Notes: generated by a model from the letters alone, not told the origin. A DNA stretch of 52,562 nucleotides from Bacteroidota bacterium (GCA_016868785.1 VGFS01000012.1:1-52562), one strand, 5' to 3'; shown: positions 1 through 12,000, counted from the stretch's first letter. Translations and numbers: made by a program.

Positions 1-2
1 AT

Positions 3-347
3 TTGATTCCCATTTGCGGCATCAATGGGGCGGCTTTGGCAACGGCGGGGGTGTGGTTGGCATCGGGCATCGTGATGGCCATTTTGGTTTACATGGTTTA
101 TGGTATGCAGCCAGTAACACGGGGTGTTGTTTTGAGTATTTTGCTCTTTGCGGTGGTTTTTATCATCAATCATTGTTGGGTTGTTACCGCGGGTGGCACC
201 CTGCAAATATTGTTGTGGGCATCGGTGAAGTCCCTGGTGTTGGTAGGCGCAGCCTTGTTATTAATTTTGCGGTTTAGGCTGAGTGAAGATGTCTACAGCA
301 TGGCCAAGAAGATGCTGGCGCCTGTGGGTGTGAAACTGAAAGACTAG
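3..347 (+). CDS. C-terminal end of a polysaccharide flippase-like membrane protein (5' truncated by window)
   Basis: The reading frame is open at the left edge, so only the last 114 residues are visible. They contain about three hydrophobic membrane segments and a basic C-terminal tail. The opening run, with the motif GINGAALATAGVW, is typical of the C-terminal half of Wzx/MATE-like polysaccharide flippases, where a Gly-rich 'GxxGAAxAT' turn precedes a membrane helix. A flippase moves lipid-linked glycan units across the inner membrane. The convergent nonulosonic-acid operon next to it (361-3613) fits a surface-glycan locus. Family membership rests on this short motif and on context, so another polytopic exporter cannot be excluded. 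Confidence 0.6.
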   Translation: MIPICGINGAALATAGVWLASGIVMAILVYMVYGMQPVTRGVVLSILLFAVVFIINHCWVVTAGGTLQILLWASVKSLVLVGAALLLILRFRLSEDVYSMAKKMLAPVGVKLKD

Positions 348-360
348 AGGATCAAGATTT

Positions 361-1295
361 TTAGGAGAATTGCTCAAAGAAATCGCCCAAACTCATCCGG
401 TCAAATGCATCCACATAACCTCCTTCGGTTAGGTTGATCACTTTTTTGTTGATGTGTTTGGCGTAACGCGACGTTTCCTCGTATCCCGTGTGCACCTTCA
501 CCAAACTATGAAACAATTCATGAAGACGTATTTTTCCGGTGGTGCCATCTGCTTCCTGTTTCAATAATGGGTGTTTCTTGTTTTCATCGGCATAAAAATG
601 CGATTCTGTGCGGATAATGGTATTGTCAGTGTCCACCATGATGTTGATGTGAAAATCGTGGTCGACCCCAGTAATATAAACTTCCTCAAACCCTGAAAGC
701 ATCGCATTGAAAATGCATGAATTGACTACATTTTCGCATTGTGGACTACCCATTCGCCATTGATACATTTGGTTGCGAAATGATGTTCTACCGCTAATTA
801 CAGTGTAATTGTAGGTTACGAACTGAATATTGGGGTTGTTCAGATTGTTGACGATGTAACAATTTCTGTAAAGCTGAGGGACGTAAAAAATCATGGGCCA
901 ATCTACTTTTTGTAGGGCTTGCCACGTTTCATTGATCATCCGTTGGGTCTTTTCAAAATCGGGTTTGTATTGGGCGATGGGGTGCAAGGTTGGATTTTCA
1001 AAAACCGCTTTTGAGAATTCGAAAAAATACATATCCAACATCAAGTAATACTTGGGTTTTAGGCTAAAAAATTCTGGCTGACAGCTGAACTTATTCACGG
1101 CAAAAAAAGCCAAACCCTGTTCTTTTAGGCTGTTGATGCCAAACCCTGTGCACTTGTCAATAAACGAGCGGGCAGATGGGCCATTGGCAATCACTACCAC
1201 TGATTTTTCAGGTGCTTTGTACGCAGGGAGATTCATCTTGCTTTTGAGCAGGATTTTGCCCACTGTAAGTAATGATTGGAATAGATCTTTGAACA

Positions 1296-1296
<1 letters not shown>
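361..1296 (-). CDS. MptE/DUF115-like or GT42-like protein, candidate nonulosonate transferase
   Basis: A 311-residue protein. The N-terminal third carries VVVIANGPSARSF, which resembles the NGPSL nucleotide-binding turn of the MptE/DUF115 family and of Campylobacter CST-type sialyltransferases (GT42). It then has 'FAVNKF', and later 'GFEEVYITGVDHDF', in the same order as the 'CNQFYF' and 'GYKTIYLCGIDFY' motifs I recall from CST enzymes. No signal peptide is seen, so it is likely cytoplasmic. I chose the ATG at 1296, which shares one base with the stop of the phosphatase gene upstream; a GTG lies one codon earlier. It is the last gene of a four-gene operon that makes and activates a nonulosonic acid, so transfer of that sugar is a reasonable guess, but this is inference from motif order and context. 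Confidence 0.55.
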
Positions 1297-2869
<1,573 letters not shown>

Positions 2870-2872
2870 GCT

Positions 2873-3613
2873 TTATTTCTGATATTTGGTGATTTGATTT
2901 TCCATCAAAGTTACCCAACTTTTTTCACTTAGTAATAGTTTTCGCTGTTCAGTAAAATCGAGTGGAGATAAGACGCTGTATGCCTGAAGGCAAAAATTCC
3001 AATCATTGATGTCGTCTATAGTTAATCTGATTTTGTTGAAATAGGGGTGCCAATCTACGGGGATTTCTTTGATTTGGATGTCGTACTTTTTAGGATTTTC
3101 ATAAATGCCGATCGTTACGTGTTCATTGTACCAATCATTGTCTAACTGCAATACAGATTGAAGTGCACTAATTTTTACGGCTTCTACAAAAATACCCGTA
3201 TGATGTTTGATGCCAGGCTTGCCTGCGTGACCAAAAGAGATGTAGTCTTTTGCTGGGTTGAGAGTACAAGCCATCAAAGTTTGATCAATTATATAATGAC
3301 TTAAAAATGGGTTGTCTGCACATATACGTAAAACAAATTCATTCGATGCCAAACCAAAGGCCTCCGCAGCTTGGGTGAATCGATGTAAAACATTTTTTTC
3401 GTCGCCCCGAAAAACGGGAATCTGATATGTTTTGGCCAATTCTGCTAAACTGTCATCTGCAACTTCACGGGTTGTTAACAAAACAGGTGTGATTTTATGT
3501 TGGGCGAGTCTACTCAAGACCGCTTCCAACAGCGATTTCCCATCGGGTAGAGTCATTGCCATTTTACCGGGCAATCGCGAAGAGCCCATTCGGGCTTGAA
3601 TGAACGCGTACAT
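2873..3613 (-). CDS. SpsF-type cytidylyltransferase family protein
   Basis: A 246-residue nucleotidyltransferase of the CTP_transf_3/SpsF family. It begins MYAFIQARMGSSRLPGK, the nucleotide-binding loop of these enzymes, followed by 'VFRGDEKNVLHRF' and 'RICADNPFLS', where the Asp of the ADNP motif is the expected metal ligand. The start at 3613 is chosen because the motif begins immediately there; the longer open frame to 3814 would run through the adk promoter and into adk on the other strand. It is first in the nonulosonic-acid operon. Its probable role is formation of a CMP- (or other NDP-) activated sugar, standing where NeuA is normally found. No canonical NeuA is visible in the window. 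Confidence 0.75.
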   Translation of the reverse strand: MYAFIQARMGSSRLPGKMAMTLPDGKSLLEAVLSRLAQHKITPVLLTTREVADDSLAELAKTYQIPVFRGDEKNVLHRFTQAAEAFGLASNEFVLRICADNPFLSHYIIDQTLMACTLNPAKDYISFGHAGKPGIKHHTGIFVEAVKISALQSVLQLDNDWYNEHVTIGIYENPKKYDIQIKEIPVDWHPYFNKIRLTIDDINDWNFCLQAYSVLSPLDFTEQRKLLLSEKSWVTLMENQITKYQK

Positions 3614-3683
3614 TATTTTCAAAGGTAAAGAAATTCGGGGTTGCTGAAGTTCAGAGTATATTGTTTCTTTGCGCTCACACATT

Positions 3684-4256
3684 ATGCTGAATTTGATCAT
3701 TTTTGGTCCTCCGGGCTCGGGCAAAGGCACCCAAAGCGAAAAGTTGTTGAGCAAATACCAACTGCAACATATCTCCACCGGTGATTTGTTGCGTGCCGAA
3801 CGCAGTGCGGGCACAGCGTTGGGGAATCAGGCCAACGAGTATATTTCAAAGGGGGAGTTGGTTCCAGATTCAGTGGTGATTGGCATGGTTAAAAATTTCA
3901 TGATGGCTCATCCCGAGGCCAAGGGGTTTATTTTTGATGGATTTCCCAGAACCACCGCACAGGCCGATGCTTTGGATGTAATGTTGCAAGAATTTCAAAC
4001 GAGCATTTCTATCGTCTTGGGTCTAGAAGTGGACGAAGACGAATTGGTGAAGCGATTGTTGTTGCGCGGACAAAATAGCGGCAGGGCGGATGACCAAGAC
4101 GAGTCAACCATTCGCAACCGTTTCCAAGAATATCAAAATAAAACTTTGCCCCTGCAAGGTTACTACCAAGTCCAAGGGAAATATCATGGGGTTCATGGCA
4201 TCGGGGAAGTTGAAGCCATTTTCGAGGCTTTGTGCGCTCACATCGATTCGCTGTAA
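3684..4256 (+). CDS. adk: Adenylate kinase
   Basis: A 190-residue adenylate kinase, interconverting ATP plus AMP with two ADP in the cytoplasm. The P-loop FGPPGSGKGTQ lies at residues 7-17, followed by the AMP-binding 'STGDLLR', the 'FDGFPRT' motif and the arginines of the lid/core in 'RLLLRGQNSGRADD' and 'TIRNRF'. The lid is the short form without zinc cysteines, as is usual in Bacteroidota. I chose the ATG at 3684, where the family sequence starts (MLNLIIFG), over an in-frame ATG five codons upstream. It is divergent from the nonulosonic-acid operon, and a -7-like TTCTTTG lies 12 bases before the start. The nucleotidase gene follows after one base. Confidence 0.96.
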   Translation: MLNLIIFGPPGSGKGTQSEKLLSKYQLQHISTGDLLRAERSAGTALGNQANEYISKGELVPDSVVIGMVKNFMMAHPEAKGFIFDGFPRTTAQADALDVMLQEFQTSISIVLGLEVDEDELVKRLLLRGQNSGRADDQDESTIRNRFQEYQNKTLPLQGYYQVQGKYHGVHGIGEVEAIFEALCAHIDSL

Positions 4257-4257
4257 C

Positions 4258-4974
4258 ATGATGAAGCCATTTCCCGCATCGGTGGAGTGGGTCTTTTTAG
4301 ATCTCGATAACACCCTGTGGGATTTTGATGCCAACGCCAACGAGGCCCTCAAAGAGCTATATCGTAGGCACAACCTGCATTTGCATTCCGATTTTCACGT
4401 AGATCAGTTTGTATTGCTCTACCAAGATGTCAACGCCGCCTATTGGAAACGATACGAACGCGGGGAGGTCACCAAAGAGGTGCTGCGTACCGCTCGTTTT
4501 ACCGACACGTTTGATTTGATGGGTGTTCCCGCTGCCCTGCAACCCACAGATGTTTGGCAAGAATATTTGGATATCTGTCCGCTCATGACCCAAATGATGC
4601 CTCAAGCCCTAGAATCACTGGCATTGCTGAGCCAACGATACAAGTTAGCCCTGTTAACCAATGGGTTTGAAGCTACCCAGCAAACCAAAATTCGTTGTTC
4701 GGGCATCGAGCCGTTCATCCGGTTTATGGTTACCTCGGAATCGTTGGGGGTAGCAAAGCCCAACAAAGCGTTTTTTGACCACGCCCTCTTTCAGGCGGGT
4801 TGTGCGGCACCCCAAGCGGTTTATTTGGGCGATACCTGGGATACAGATGTGGTGGGAGGTCTAGAAGCCGGTATTTTAACCTATTGGTATCGTCGTGGCC
4901 AGGCTCCAAGAGAAGAATCGCATCCCCTTTTTGGCGGTGTGATTGATGATTTGATGGGCTTTGCCCAATTGTAA
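4258..4974 (+). CDS. yjjG: YjjG-family HAD nucleotidase
   Basis: A 238-residue HAD-superfamily hydrolase of the YjjG type. It has the nucleophile motif FLDLDNTLWDF near residue 13, the helical cap, 'LALLTNGF' with the motif II Thr, the Lys in 'GVAKPNK', and 'YLGDTWDTDVVG' with the motif IV aspartates. YjjG enzymes dephosphorylate pyrimidine nucleoside monophosphates, including non-canonical ones, and act in nucleotide-pool cleaning. The gene starts one base after the adk stop, so the two are probably co-transcribed; joint placement with adk fits nucleotide metabolism. Two ATG codons occur back to back at 4258 and 4261. The physiological substrate is inferred from family only. Confidence 0.88.
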   Translation: MMKPFPASVEWVFLDLDNTLWDFDANANEALKELYRRHNLHLHSDFHVDQFVLLYQDVNAAYWKRYERGEVTKEVLRTARFTDTFDLMGVPAALQPTDVWQEYLDICPLMTQMMPQALESLALLSQRYKLALLTNGFEATQQTKIRCSGIEPFIRFMVTSESLGVAKPNKAFFDHALFQAGCAAPQAVYLGDTWDTDVVGGLEAGILTYWYRRGQAPREESHPLFGGVIDDLMGFAQL

Positions 4975-5009
4975 TCGCCTTGTGCTGTCTTTTGCGTATT
5001 TTTGCCTTA

Positions 5010-5690
5010 ATGAAACACATGATGAATCGCAGTTTGGTCGTGTTGGCGATGTTGTTTGCTGGCATGGGTGTGGCTAAAGCCCAAGGGTTTGAGTTGGAAA
5101 ATGGAAAAGCAGAGCACACGTATTACCCTGATGCTACCCAGCCCGTTGATTGCGCGATTCACTTCAAAAATCTCAAAAAAACGGCCATCGTATTTGCCTA
5201 TGAAAAGGTGAGTGTTGATTACCCCACGGCATGGGATGTGTCGTTTTGTGATAACCGCAACTGTTACGCAACGTTTTTGAATAATGATACTATGGCCAAG
5301 GTGGCTCCCAACGCGGAAGCATCTTTGAAAATTACCGTTTTCCCAAATGGTAAAGCCGATACAGCGGTGGTGAAATATGCAATTTGGGATTTTGATAATC
5401 CAAGCGATCGAGACACCATCATTTGGAATATTTATATTCGTTGGGGTGCCAATACCCAGTCGTGGATCGTAGACATGGCCACCGTTTATCCAAACCCTGT
5501 GAAAGACGTTTTGACCGTGATGGGCGTTGTGTCGAACAAAGGCCAATTGGTGGATGCCAAAGGGTCTTTTGTGAAATCGGTGGTCTTGGACCAAGGTCGA
5601 TTGGATGTGTCTGATTTGTCGGCCGGTATCTATTCCCTCTTGCTCGAAACTCCTCAGGGTGTGAGCCGCGTGGGATTCGTGCGTCAATAA
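5010..5690 (+). CDS. Small secreted protein with T9SS type A sorting domain
   Basis: A 226-residue protein with an N-terminal signal peptide (MKHMMNRSLVVLAMLFAG, probable cleavage after AKA). The middle, about residues 25-150, is a single beta-rich domain with two cysteine-containing strands ('SFCDNRNCYATF') that I do not recognise; it resembles the short immunoglobulin-like domains found in many Bacteroidota surface proteins. The C-terminal about 75 residues are a type A T9SS sorting domain, recognisable from VYPNPVKDVLTV and 'LSAGIYSLLLE', which directs export through the outer membrane. A perfect -7 element TATTTTTG lies 5 bases before the ATG. The next gene starts 22 bases downstream and may share the transcript. 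Function unknown. Confidence 0.85.
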   Translation: MKHMMNRSLVVLAMLFAGMGVAKAQGFELENGKAEHTYYPDATQPVDCAIHFKNLKKTAIVFAYEKVSVDYPTAWDVSFCDNRNCYATFLNNDTMAKVAPNAEASLKITVFPNGKADTAVVKYAIWDFDNPSDRDTIIWNIYIRWGANTQSWIVDMATVYPNPVKDVLTVMGVVSNKGQLVDAKGSFVKSVVLDQGRLDVSDLSAGIYSLLLETPQGVSRVGFVRQ

Positions 5691-5712
5691 TTATTCCCTT
5701 ACTGGACAAACC

Positions 5713-7758
5713 ATGCTCGGCGTTCCAGTGTTCGGTTGGGTCATTGCCTTGGTGCTTTCGGCCTCTCTTTGTGCCCTTCAGTATTTCAAGCTCATTCGCG
5801 ATTCAGGCGGCTGGAAATCTGGATGGATCTGGGCGGGTGCATGTCGATTTCTGGCCTGGTTTACATTAATTCTGTTGTTGTTTAATCCTTGGTGGATCCG
5901 CGTTAGTCAGTGGGTTCAGGATCCGGTATTGTTGGTGTACACCGATGCCAGTAAGTCGATTTCTGCCGAGGATCAAGCGCGGTGGTTGAACATCAAATCA
6001 ACGATAGAAAAGACCCAGGGCGTTAAAGTACAGGCCTATTCGGCGTCAGATGCCGTGGTTGTGCAGGGGCAATCACAAGGGTTGAATCCCTACCATACAA
6101 ATCTTTCATCGGTTATTCAGCATGCCAATCAAGTAGCGACAAACATGCCGGTAGCGGGTGTGGTATGGTTTACCGACGGCATCAACAATGAAGGCCGGAA
6201 TCCCCAGTTTGAACCGTTTGTGCCAGGGATTCCTTTGGTGGCTGTTGGTGCGGGCGATGCCAATCCTCAAATCGATGCGTCTGTTGAGGCTGTGCAGTGC
6301 AATGATGAAGCCTTTTTGGGGAATTCATTTTCTGTGGAAATTTCCGTGAAGAGCCAACGGTTAAAGTCACAACCGCTAAAAATTCAACTCAAAGCGGGTG
6401 CCGATATCAAAGAGGTGCTTTGGGTGCCCAGTAGCGACCAAGATTGGAAAAGAATCGCATTTGAAATTAAACCGAAAGTCAAAGGGCAACTGCCCTTGAA
6501 AGTATCGGTTAGCGGTGGTAAGGGCGATGAAAATCGCGCCAACAATGAGCGGGTGAAAAATGTGAAAGTGGTTGATGAAAGAAAAAAAGTGTCGATTTTG
6601 TATGGTGCGCCTCATCCCGATGTAGCGGCTTTGAAATCGGCATTGGAATTGGGTGGACAATTCATTGTGCAGTCGTTGCCGATAGTGAAAATGGAGGTGG
6701 AAGCGGATGCCTATATTTTGCATGGCTGGAAATTTCAATCGCAACAAGAATTGAAAAAAATGGCCGCTTGGGTGGCCGCGGGGAAAGCCCTTTGGATTTT
6801 TTCAACCGATGCACAGAATGTGGCGGGTTTGGGCAAAATAACAGGGCAATCGGGCGAGTTAGCATCGAGCAGAAATTGGCAAGAAGTGCAGCCACATTGG
6901 AATGGCAATGAAACTTCGTGGGGGATGGATGAAAAGGAAACTTCGCGTTGGAGGGATTTTCCGCCGGTCTATGCACCGGTGTCGAAGCCGTCGATTCCGG
7001 AAGGTGCCGAGTTGCTCTTATATCAACGTTGGAGTGGTGTTAATACCCAGTTGCCTTTGATGGTTCACTGGCAAAAAGAATCGGCGGCCTTGGCTCAGTT
7101 TTTTGGGGAGGGCATTTGGCGATGGCGTATGCAAGAGAGAGTCCTGCAAGGAGATGCTTTGGCGTTTGATGCTTGGGTGAGGCGATCTGTAGGGATGCTT
7201 GTGTCGGCTTCTTCGGTTAAAAAACCCCTAGAAATTCTACTGTTGAGCAGTGCTTTCGACCTACGCGATCGGATCATTGCAAGGGTTGTTTGCAGAGATA
7301 AAAGTGGGATGGTGGATGAAAATTTAGACCGTCAGCTGACGTTGGTTGATGACAAAGGGACATCAAGGCGTGTGAATTTATCTAAAGAAGGTCAAGGTTG
7401 GGTGGCCAATTTGGTGGGTTTGTTGCCTGGGCAGTATCAGCTGAAAGCGCAATCGGGGGGTGGTAAATTTCAGACGGAAGCCCTTTTTACGGTGGTGGAT
7501 CAGCCCGCTGAGTTACTGAATACCCAAGCGAATCACAGCGTATTGAAGCGCATGGCTGATCAAACGGGCGGTGTGTTTTTAACGTTGAAAAACGGGGATT
7601 CGCTTGCTTCAGTGCTGTCAAAAATTATTGTGGCCAAACCGGTCATGAAGTCGCAAACTCAGAATAAGCATTGGTGGGATATGTGGGGCTGGATGTTGTT
7701 GTTGGTTTTGCTGTTTGGCGCGGAATGGTCGATTCGACGTTTTTTGGGTAAGTATTAA
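5713..7758 (+). CDS. Membrane-anchored VWA-domain protein
   Basis: A 681-residue protein with two N-terminal membrane helices (about residues 5-22 and 33-58) and one near the C-terminus (about 655-673), with a large domain between. The first 200 residues after the membrane form a von Willebrand A-like fold: the MIDAS motif DASKS is at residues 78-82 and TDG at 154-156, so metal binding looks intact. Middle and C-terminal parts look beta-rich and contain no catalytic motif I recognise. The layout resembles Bacteroidota VWA membrane proteins often annotated as BatA-like or glutamine-amidotransferase-like; a role in envelope complex assembly is only a guess. mnmA starts 26 bases downstream but has its own promoter-like element. 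Confidence 0.75.
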   Translation: MLGVPVFGWVIALVLSASLCALQYFKLIRDSGGWKSGWIWAGACRFLAWFTLILLLFNPWWIRVSQWVQDPVLLVYTDASKSISAEDQARWLNIKSTIEKTQGVKVQAYSASDAVVVQGQSQGLNPYHTNLSSVIQHANQVATNMPVAGVVWFTDGINNEGRNPQFEPFVPGIPLVAVGAGDANPQIDASVEAVQCNDEAFLGNSFSVEISVKSQRLKSQPLKIQLKAGADIKEVLWVPSSDQDWKRIAFEIKPKVKGQLPLKVSVSGGKGDENRANNERVKNVKVVDERKKVSILYGAPHPDVAALKSALELGGQFIVQSLPIVKMEVEADAYILHGWKFQSQQELKKMAAWVAAGKALWIFSTDAQNVAGLGKITGQSGELASSRNWQEVQPHWNGNETSWGMDEKETSRWRDFPPVYAPVSKPSIPEGAELLLYQRWSGVNTQLPLMVHWQKESAALAQFFGEGIWRWRMQERVLQGDALAFDAWVRRSVGMLVSASSVKKPLEILLLSSAFDLRDRIIARVVCRDKSGMVDENLDRQLTLVDDKGTSRRVNLSKEGQGWVANLVGLLPGQYQLKAQSGGGKFQTEALFTVVDQPAELLNTQANHSVLKRMADQTGGVFLTLKNGDSLASVLSKIIVAKPVMKSQTQNKHWWDMWGWMLLLVLLFGAEWSIRRFLGKY

Positions 7759-7784
7759 TCAATCACAATCCCGAACTTTGCATC

Positions 7785-8972
7785 ATGGCGAGAATAGTCG
7801 TTGGCATGAGTGGCGGGGTGGATAGCTCCGTGGTGGCGTTGTTGTTGAAGCAGCAGGGTCACGAGGTGATCGGACTATTCATGCGCAATTGGAACGATGC
7901 CAGTGTGACTTTGGAGGACGAATGTCCATGGATCGATGATAGTCGCGATGCCATGTTGGTGGCCGAGCATTTGGGTATTCCTTTTCAGGTGTTGGATTTG
8001 AGTGCCTTTTATAAAGAGCGAATCGTGGATTACATGTTTGATGAGTACGGGAAGGGGCGAACGCCCAACCCGGATGTGTTGTGCAATCGCGAGATTAAGT
8101 TTGATGTTTTTTTGGACGAGGCGTTGAAGTTGGGGGCCGATTTTGTGGCAACAGGACATTATGTGAGAAAGGAGGAAGTTGTGGTGGATGGTGAAATCGA
8201 ATATCGACTGATGAGTGGAAGGGATGCCAACAAGGACCAAAGTTATTTTTTGTGTCAGTTGAATCAATTTCAATTGTCTAAGGCCTTGTTTCCGATCGGA
8301 GATTTGGAGAAAAGTGAAGTGAGGCGTTTGGCGGAGGCTGGTGGTTTGGTCACGGCGGGTAAGCAAGATAGTCAAGGTTTGTGTTTTATTGGTCATGTGA
8401 GTTTGCCAGATTTTTTACAGCAGCAATTGAAGGTGAAGGAGGGCGATGTGATTGAAATTGAGCGAGATGCACCTGTATTGTTGGCACACAAAGAGAGGGT
8501 GTTAAGGGGCGATGGAATCGATCATCCCGAGTTATGGCATGCAAATTTTAACCGGGGTGATGGCAAGGTGATCGCCAAGCATAATGGGGCGCATTTTTAC
8601 ACACGCGGACAGCGTCGCGGTTTAAACGTAGGGGGCAAGCCTTTGCCCTTGTTTGTTTTGCAGACGGATGTGGCGGAGAATATTATTTATGTGGGACAGG
8701 GCGACAACCACTGGGGGTTAATTTCTTCGGGATTGTTTGTGCGGGAGGATGAGGCCCATTGGGTAAGGCCCAGCTTGAGAGAATCGGTGTTGGATTCTTA
8801 CGAATTGGTATGCAGATTTCGCTATCGACAGGCGTTGGTGGGTTGTAAATTATTAGCAATAAATGGGGGATATCAAGTTGTTTTTTCTGCACCGGATAAG
8901 GCGGTTACTGCTGGACAATTTGTGGCTATTTATTGGAATGATGAAATAGTTTTCAGCGGCGCAATAGCGTGA
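7785..8972 (+). CDS. mnmA: tRNA-specific 2-thiouridylase MnmA
   Basis: A 395-residue MnmA, the cytoplasmic enzyme that adenylates and thiolates U34 of tRNAs for Lys, Glu and Gln. The PP-loop SGGVDSS is at residues 9-15. The two catalytic cysteines are C100 in 'NPDVLCNREIKF' and C200 in 'QGLCFIG', the pair that carries the persulfide and forms the disulfide during turnover. Other landmarks are 'ATGHYVR', 'DQSYFLC' and 'FYTRGQRRGLNVGG'. The length is slightly above the usual 360-380, because of a loop around residues 235-255. The start is an ATG four bases after GAACTTTG, a near match to the -7 element. Confidence 0.97.
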   Translation: MARIVVGMSGGVDSSVVALLLKQQGHEVIGLFMRNWNDASVTLEDECPWIDDSRDAMLVAEHLGIPFQVLDLSAFYKERIVDYMFDEYGKGRTPNPDVLCNREIKFDVFLDEALKLGADFVATGHYVRKEEVVVDGEIEYRLMSGRDANKDQSYFLCQLNQFQLSKALFPIGDLEKSEVRRLAEAGGLVTAGKQDSQGLCFIGHVSLPDFLQQQLKVKEGDVIEIERDAPVLLAHKERVLRGDGIDHPELWHANFNRGDGKVIAKHNGAHFYTRGQRRGLNVGGKPLPLFVLQTDVAENIIYVGQGDNHWGLISSGLFVREDEAHWVRPSLRESVLDSYELVCRFRYRQALVGCKLLAINGGYQVVFSAPDKAVTAGQFVAIYWNDEIVFSGAIA

Positions 8973-9050
8973 GGATATGGATTTTGTCCATTTTAGTCTA
9001 AAAAATGTCATAAAAAAATCTTTCTAGGCAACGAAACAGTGGTTTTAAGC

Positions 9051-9071
9051 GTTATTTACTTTGTAAATAAC
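9051..9071. promoter_or_regulatory. Perfect 9-bp inverted repeat over the probable promoter of the PKD surface protein
   Basis: GTTATTTAC and its exact reverse complement GTAAATAAC are separated by three T residues. The sequence includes TTACTTTG, a one-mismatch copy of the Bacteroidota -7 element, 26 bases before the ATG at 9090. A protein dimer bound here would block or position RNA polymerase, so this is a candidate operator. It lacks the GC content and T-run of a terminator. Confidence 0.45.
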
Positions 9072-9089
9072 CGAAAAGATTTAATTGTA

Positions 9090-12000
9090 ATGAAAATACT
9101 TAAGAAAGTTGCGCTTGCCTTGTTTGTATTGATGTTGGCGAGTGGCAACAAATTGAATGCACAAATTACCTCTACGGGAAAAACGTTTTACATGAGTTTC
9201 ATGGAGATGGAAACCCGAAATGGTGGTCTTCCAGATACGCTGTTGTTGTATGTGACCTCGGATGTCAATACCTCATTGGTGTTGGACAATCCTCGTGTAG
9301 CCGGTTCAAACCAAACGGTGAATATTACAGCCGGGAAGGTGAATCGGATTGAGATAGATAGAACGTATTATTATCCTGTGGGGTCTGAGTTTGGGGCCAC
9401 AGATGTCAACAGTAAAAAGGGTTTGCGCATTGTAGCCAAAGATCCGGTGAACGTATACTGTTTGAATTTGGAGATCAACCGTTCTGATGCCACGTTTGTG
9501 TTGCCATACGAGAGTATACCGTCTGCGCCAGAATTTTTCGTTGCAAGCTTTCCTAACAACGCGGGAACGGCGGGTTTTCCGACCTCCAATAGATGGGCTG
9601 AGAGTGAGTTTGTTGTGGTGGGTATGGATGCGAACGTGAAAGTAGAGATTACACCGAGTGTAACGACGAAAGGTGGAAAAACGGCCGGTACGCCGTTTAC
9701 CGTAACCTTAGCGAAAGGACAAGTTTATGAAGTTCAGTCGCGAAATACGGATGGTACCAACAACACAGATCCTGCGGCTACATCATGGTCGACCACCGGC
9801 GCCAAAGCGGGCGATTTGACAGGTACCCGCGTTCGTGTTGTAGAAGGTTGTGGGAAGATAAATGTGTTTTCTGGGGCGCGCTCTAGTCACGTTACCAAGG
9901 GTAACTGTGGCTCCGGTATCAACGGCCGAGACCACCTGTATACCCAGGTTTTGCCTACTGCGGCATTGGGTAAGGATTATGTTTTGATGCCATTCAGCGG
10001 TCAAACTGGGGGGTATGCCTACAAAGTTGTGGCCGCGAAAGACACCACCAAAGTGTACGTCAACGGCACATTGGTCAACACCATTTTGAAGGCTGGTCAG
10101 TGGATATACGGACACATCACCACGGCAGTTGCAACTACTATTTCCACAGATAAGTCAGCGTATGTGGTTCAATACATGAAAAACGGCGCTTGTTCGGGCT
10201 TGGGGGCAACTAACGGAGATCCTGCGATGTTCATTTCGCCCGATGTGAATCAGCAATTGATCAAGACATTGGTAGGAACGGCAACCACCAGTAACATGAA
10301 CCAGCATTGGGTGAACATTTTGATTCGTCAGACCGCCAAGAATTCAGTAAGAGTCAATAACATCGCACAGCCCGCATCAATTTTTACCAATGTGGGTTCT
10401 AAATACGCTTATGCGCAGGTGAAGGTGAATAATCCCAGTGCGAATACCGTCCAAAGTGATTCAGGGTTTGTGTGTGTTGCCTACGGTGTTGGGCCCTACG
10501 AAAGTTATTCGTATTCAGCGGGTGCCGTTTTCGAAAACGTAGATTACGACATCAAAGTGACTCGAAAAACCCAATGTCCGGGCGAAGATGTGAAGATTGA
10601 AGCAGTGGTTGCGGGTAGGCCCAAAATCAAAGGATATCGTTGGAATTTTGGCGATGGTACATCTGATACCGGTAAATCCGTATTGCACAAGTTTAAGAAA
10701 GTAGGTACTTACTATGTCGTTGTGAAAATACCGATAACCGCTGATTGCGGTCAAGTAGATACCATCACCCGAAGTAAAATTGTAACCATCAAACAAGGGC
10801 CGGTCTTTGATTTTCCCGATACAACTACGCAATGTGCATCTGCTATAAAACGGTTGTTTACGGGTCCAACATCGAATAAATTCTTGTACAAGTGGCAAGA
10901 TTCAAGCAAGTTGCAGAGCTTCACGATGCTAAAAGAAGGAAAAGTGTGGTTGCGCGTTTTGGATACATCCACCAACTGTGTTTCGATAGATTCTACTTGG
11001 ATGCGCAGGGCAGACGCTTTGAATGCCAAGATAAATTTTGATACTTTGGATATGTGTTACAAGACGAATCGTTTTGTAATGAGCGATGGTACTAAATTTA
11101 ACAATGATGCATGGAAGATTTCGCGATGGCGGTTGTTTGATGATTACAAACAGATGTTTGTGAATAGGGATAGTTTCCGGTTTAGGTATACATTCGACAC
11201 AATTAGTACAAACAAATTGCGCTACATTGTTGAGTCGCGAAAAGGGTGTAGAGACACATTGGATACGCTGCTGATTGTTTACCCTTATCCATTGGCTAAG
11301 CTTGCGGCGTCCTCGACGTATTTCTGTCAGAATGCGGAGGTAACATTTACCGATAGTTCTCAAAGTAAAGAAGGTGTAGGTTCTTCGATTTGGGATTTCG
11401 GCAACGGTACCAAGGATACTTCTTTGCCCTACACCACCAAGTATAGGTTTACTACGGAAGGCACATTCAAAGTGAGGTTGATCACAGTTACCCCCTTTGG
11501 ATGTAGAGATACCGTGGATTCTACCTTTGTGGTGAGGCCGGCGCCATTGAATAAAGTGGATATCAATCAGATTAGCTTGTGCTTTAAGACAAACGCGTTT
11601 GATTTTACCGATAAATCATCCATTACGGCGGGAACTTACACTAGGTTGTGGAGTTATAAAAACAATCAAACTGCCACAACATCGTCTATAACCGGTGTGA
11701 AATTTACAGATACCGGATGGCATAAAGTTATCATTAAAAATACGTCGGACTATGGTTGCGTAGATCAAGATACGATTAAGGTATACGTGGCGCCTGAACC
11801 TACGGCTTATTTCCAGGTAACGGATTCATCGCAATGTTTCCAGGGGCATTTCTTTGATTTGGCCGATGCGAGTACAGCGCCGAAGAATGCCGTTTTGAAT
11901 TCAAAGTCTGACTGGAAATACCAAAACGGAACTTACAATTATGCCAAAATAGTTCCGGGTAAGACTTTTTCATCTCCCGGGAAATACTGGATCCGTATTA

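Noticed and set aside
3614-3814. N-terminal extension of the SpsF-type cytidylyltransferase
   Set aside because: It would cross the adk promoter and enter adk on the other strand; the nucleotide-binding motif begins exactly at the ATG 3613.
4970-5010. Full -33/-7 promoter before the small T9SS protein
   Set aside because: The -7 element is perfect but TTG/TTTG candidates are at unsuitable distances (14, 25 or 33 bases), so only the -7 element is claimed.
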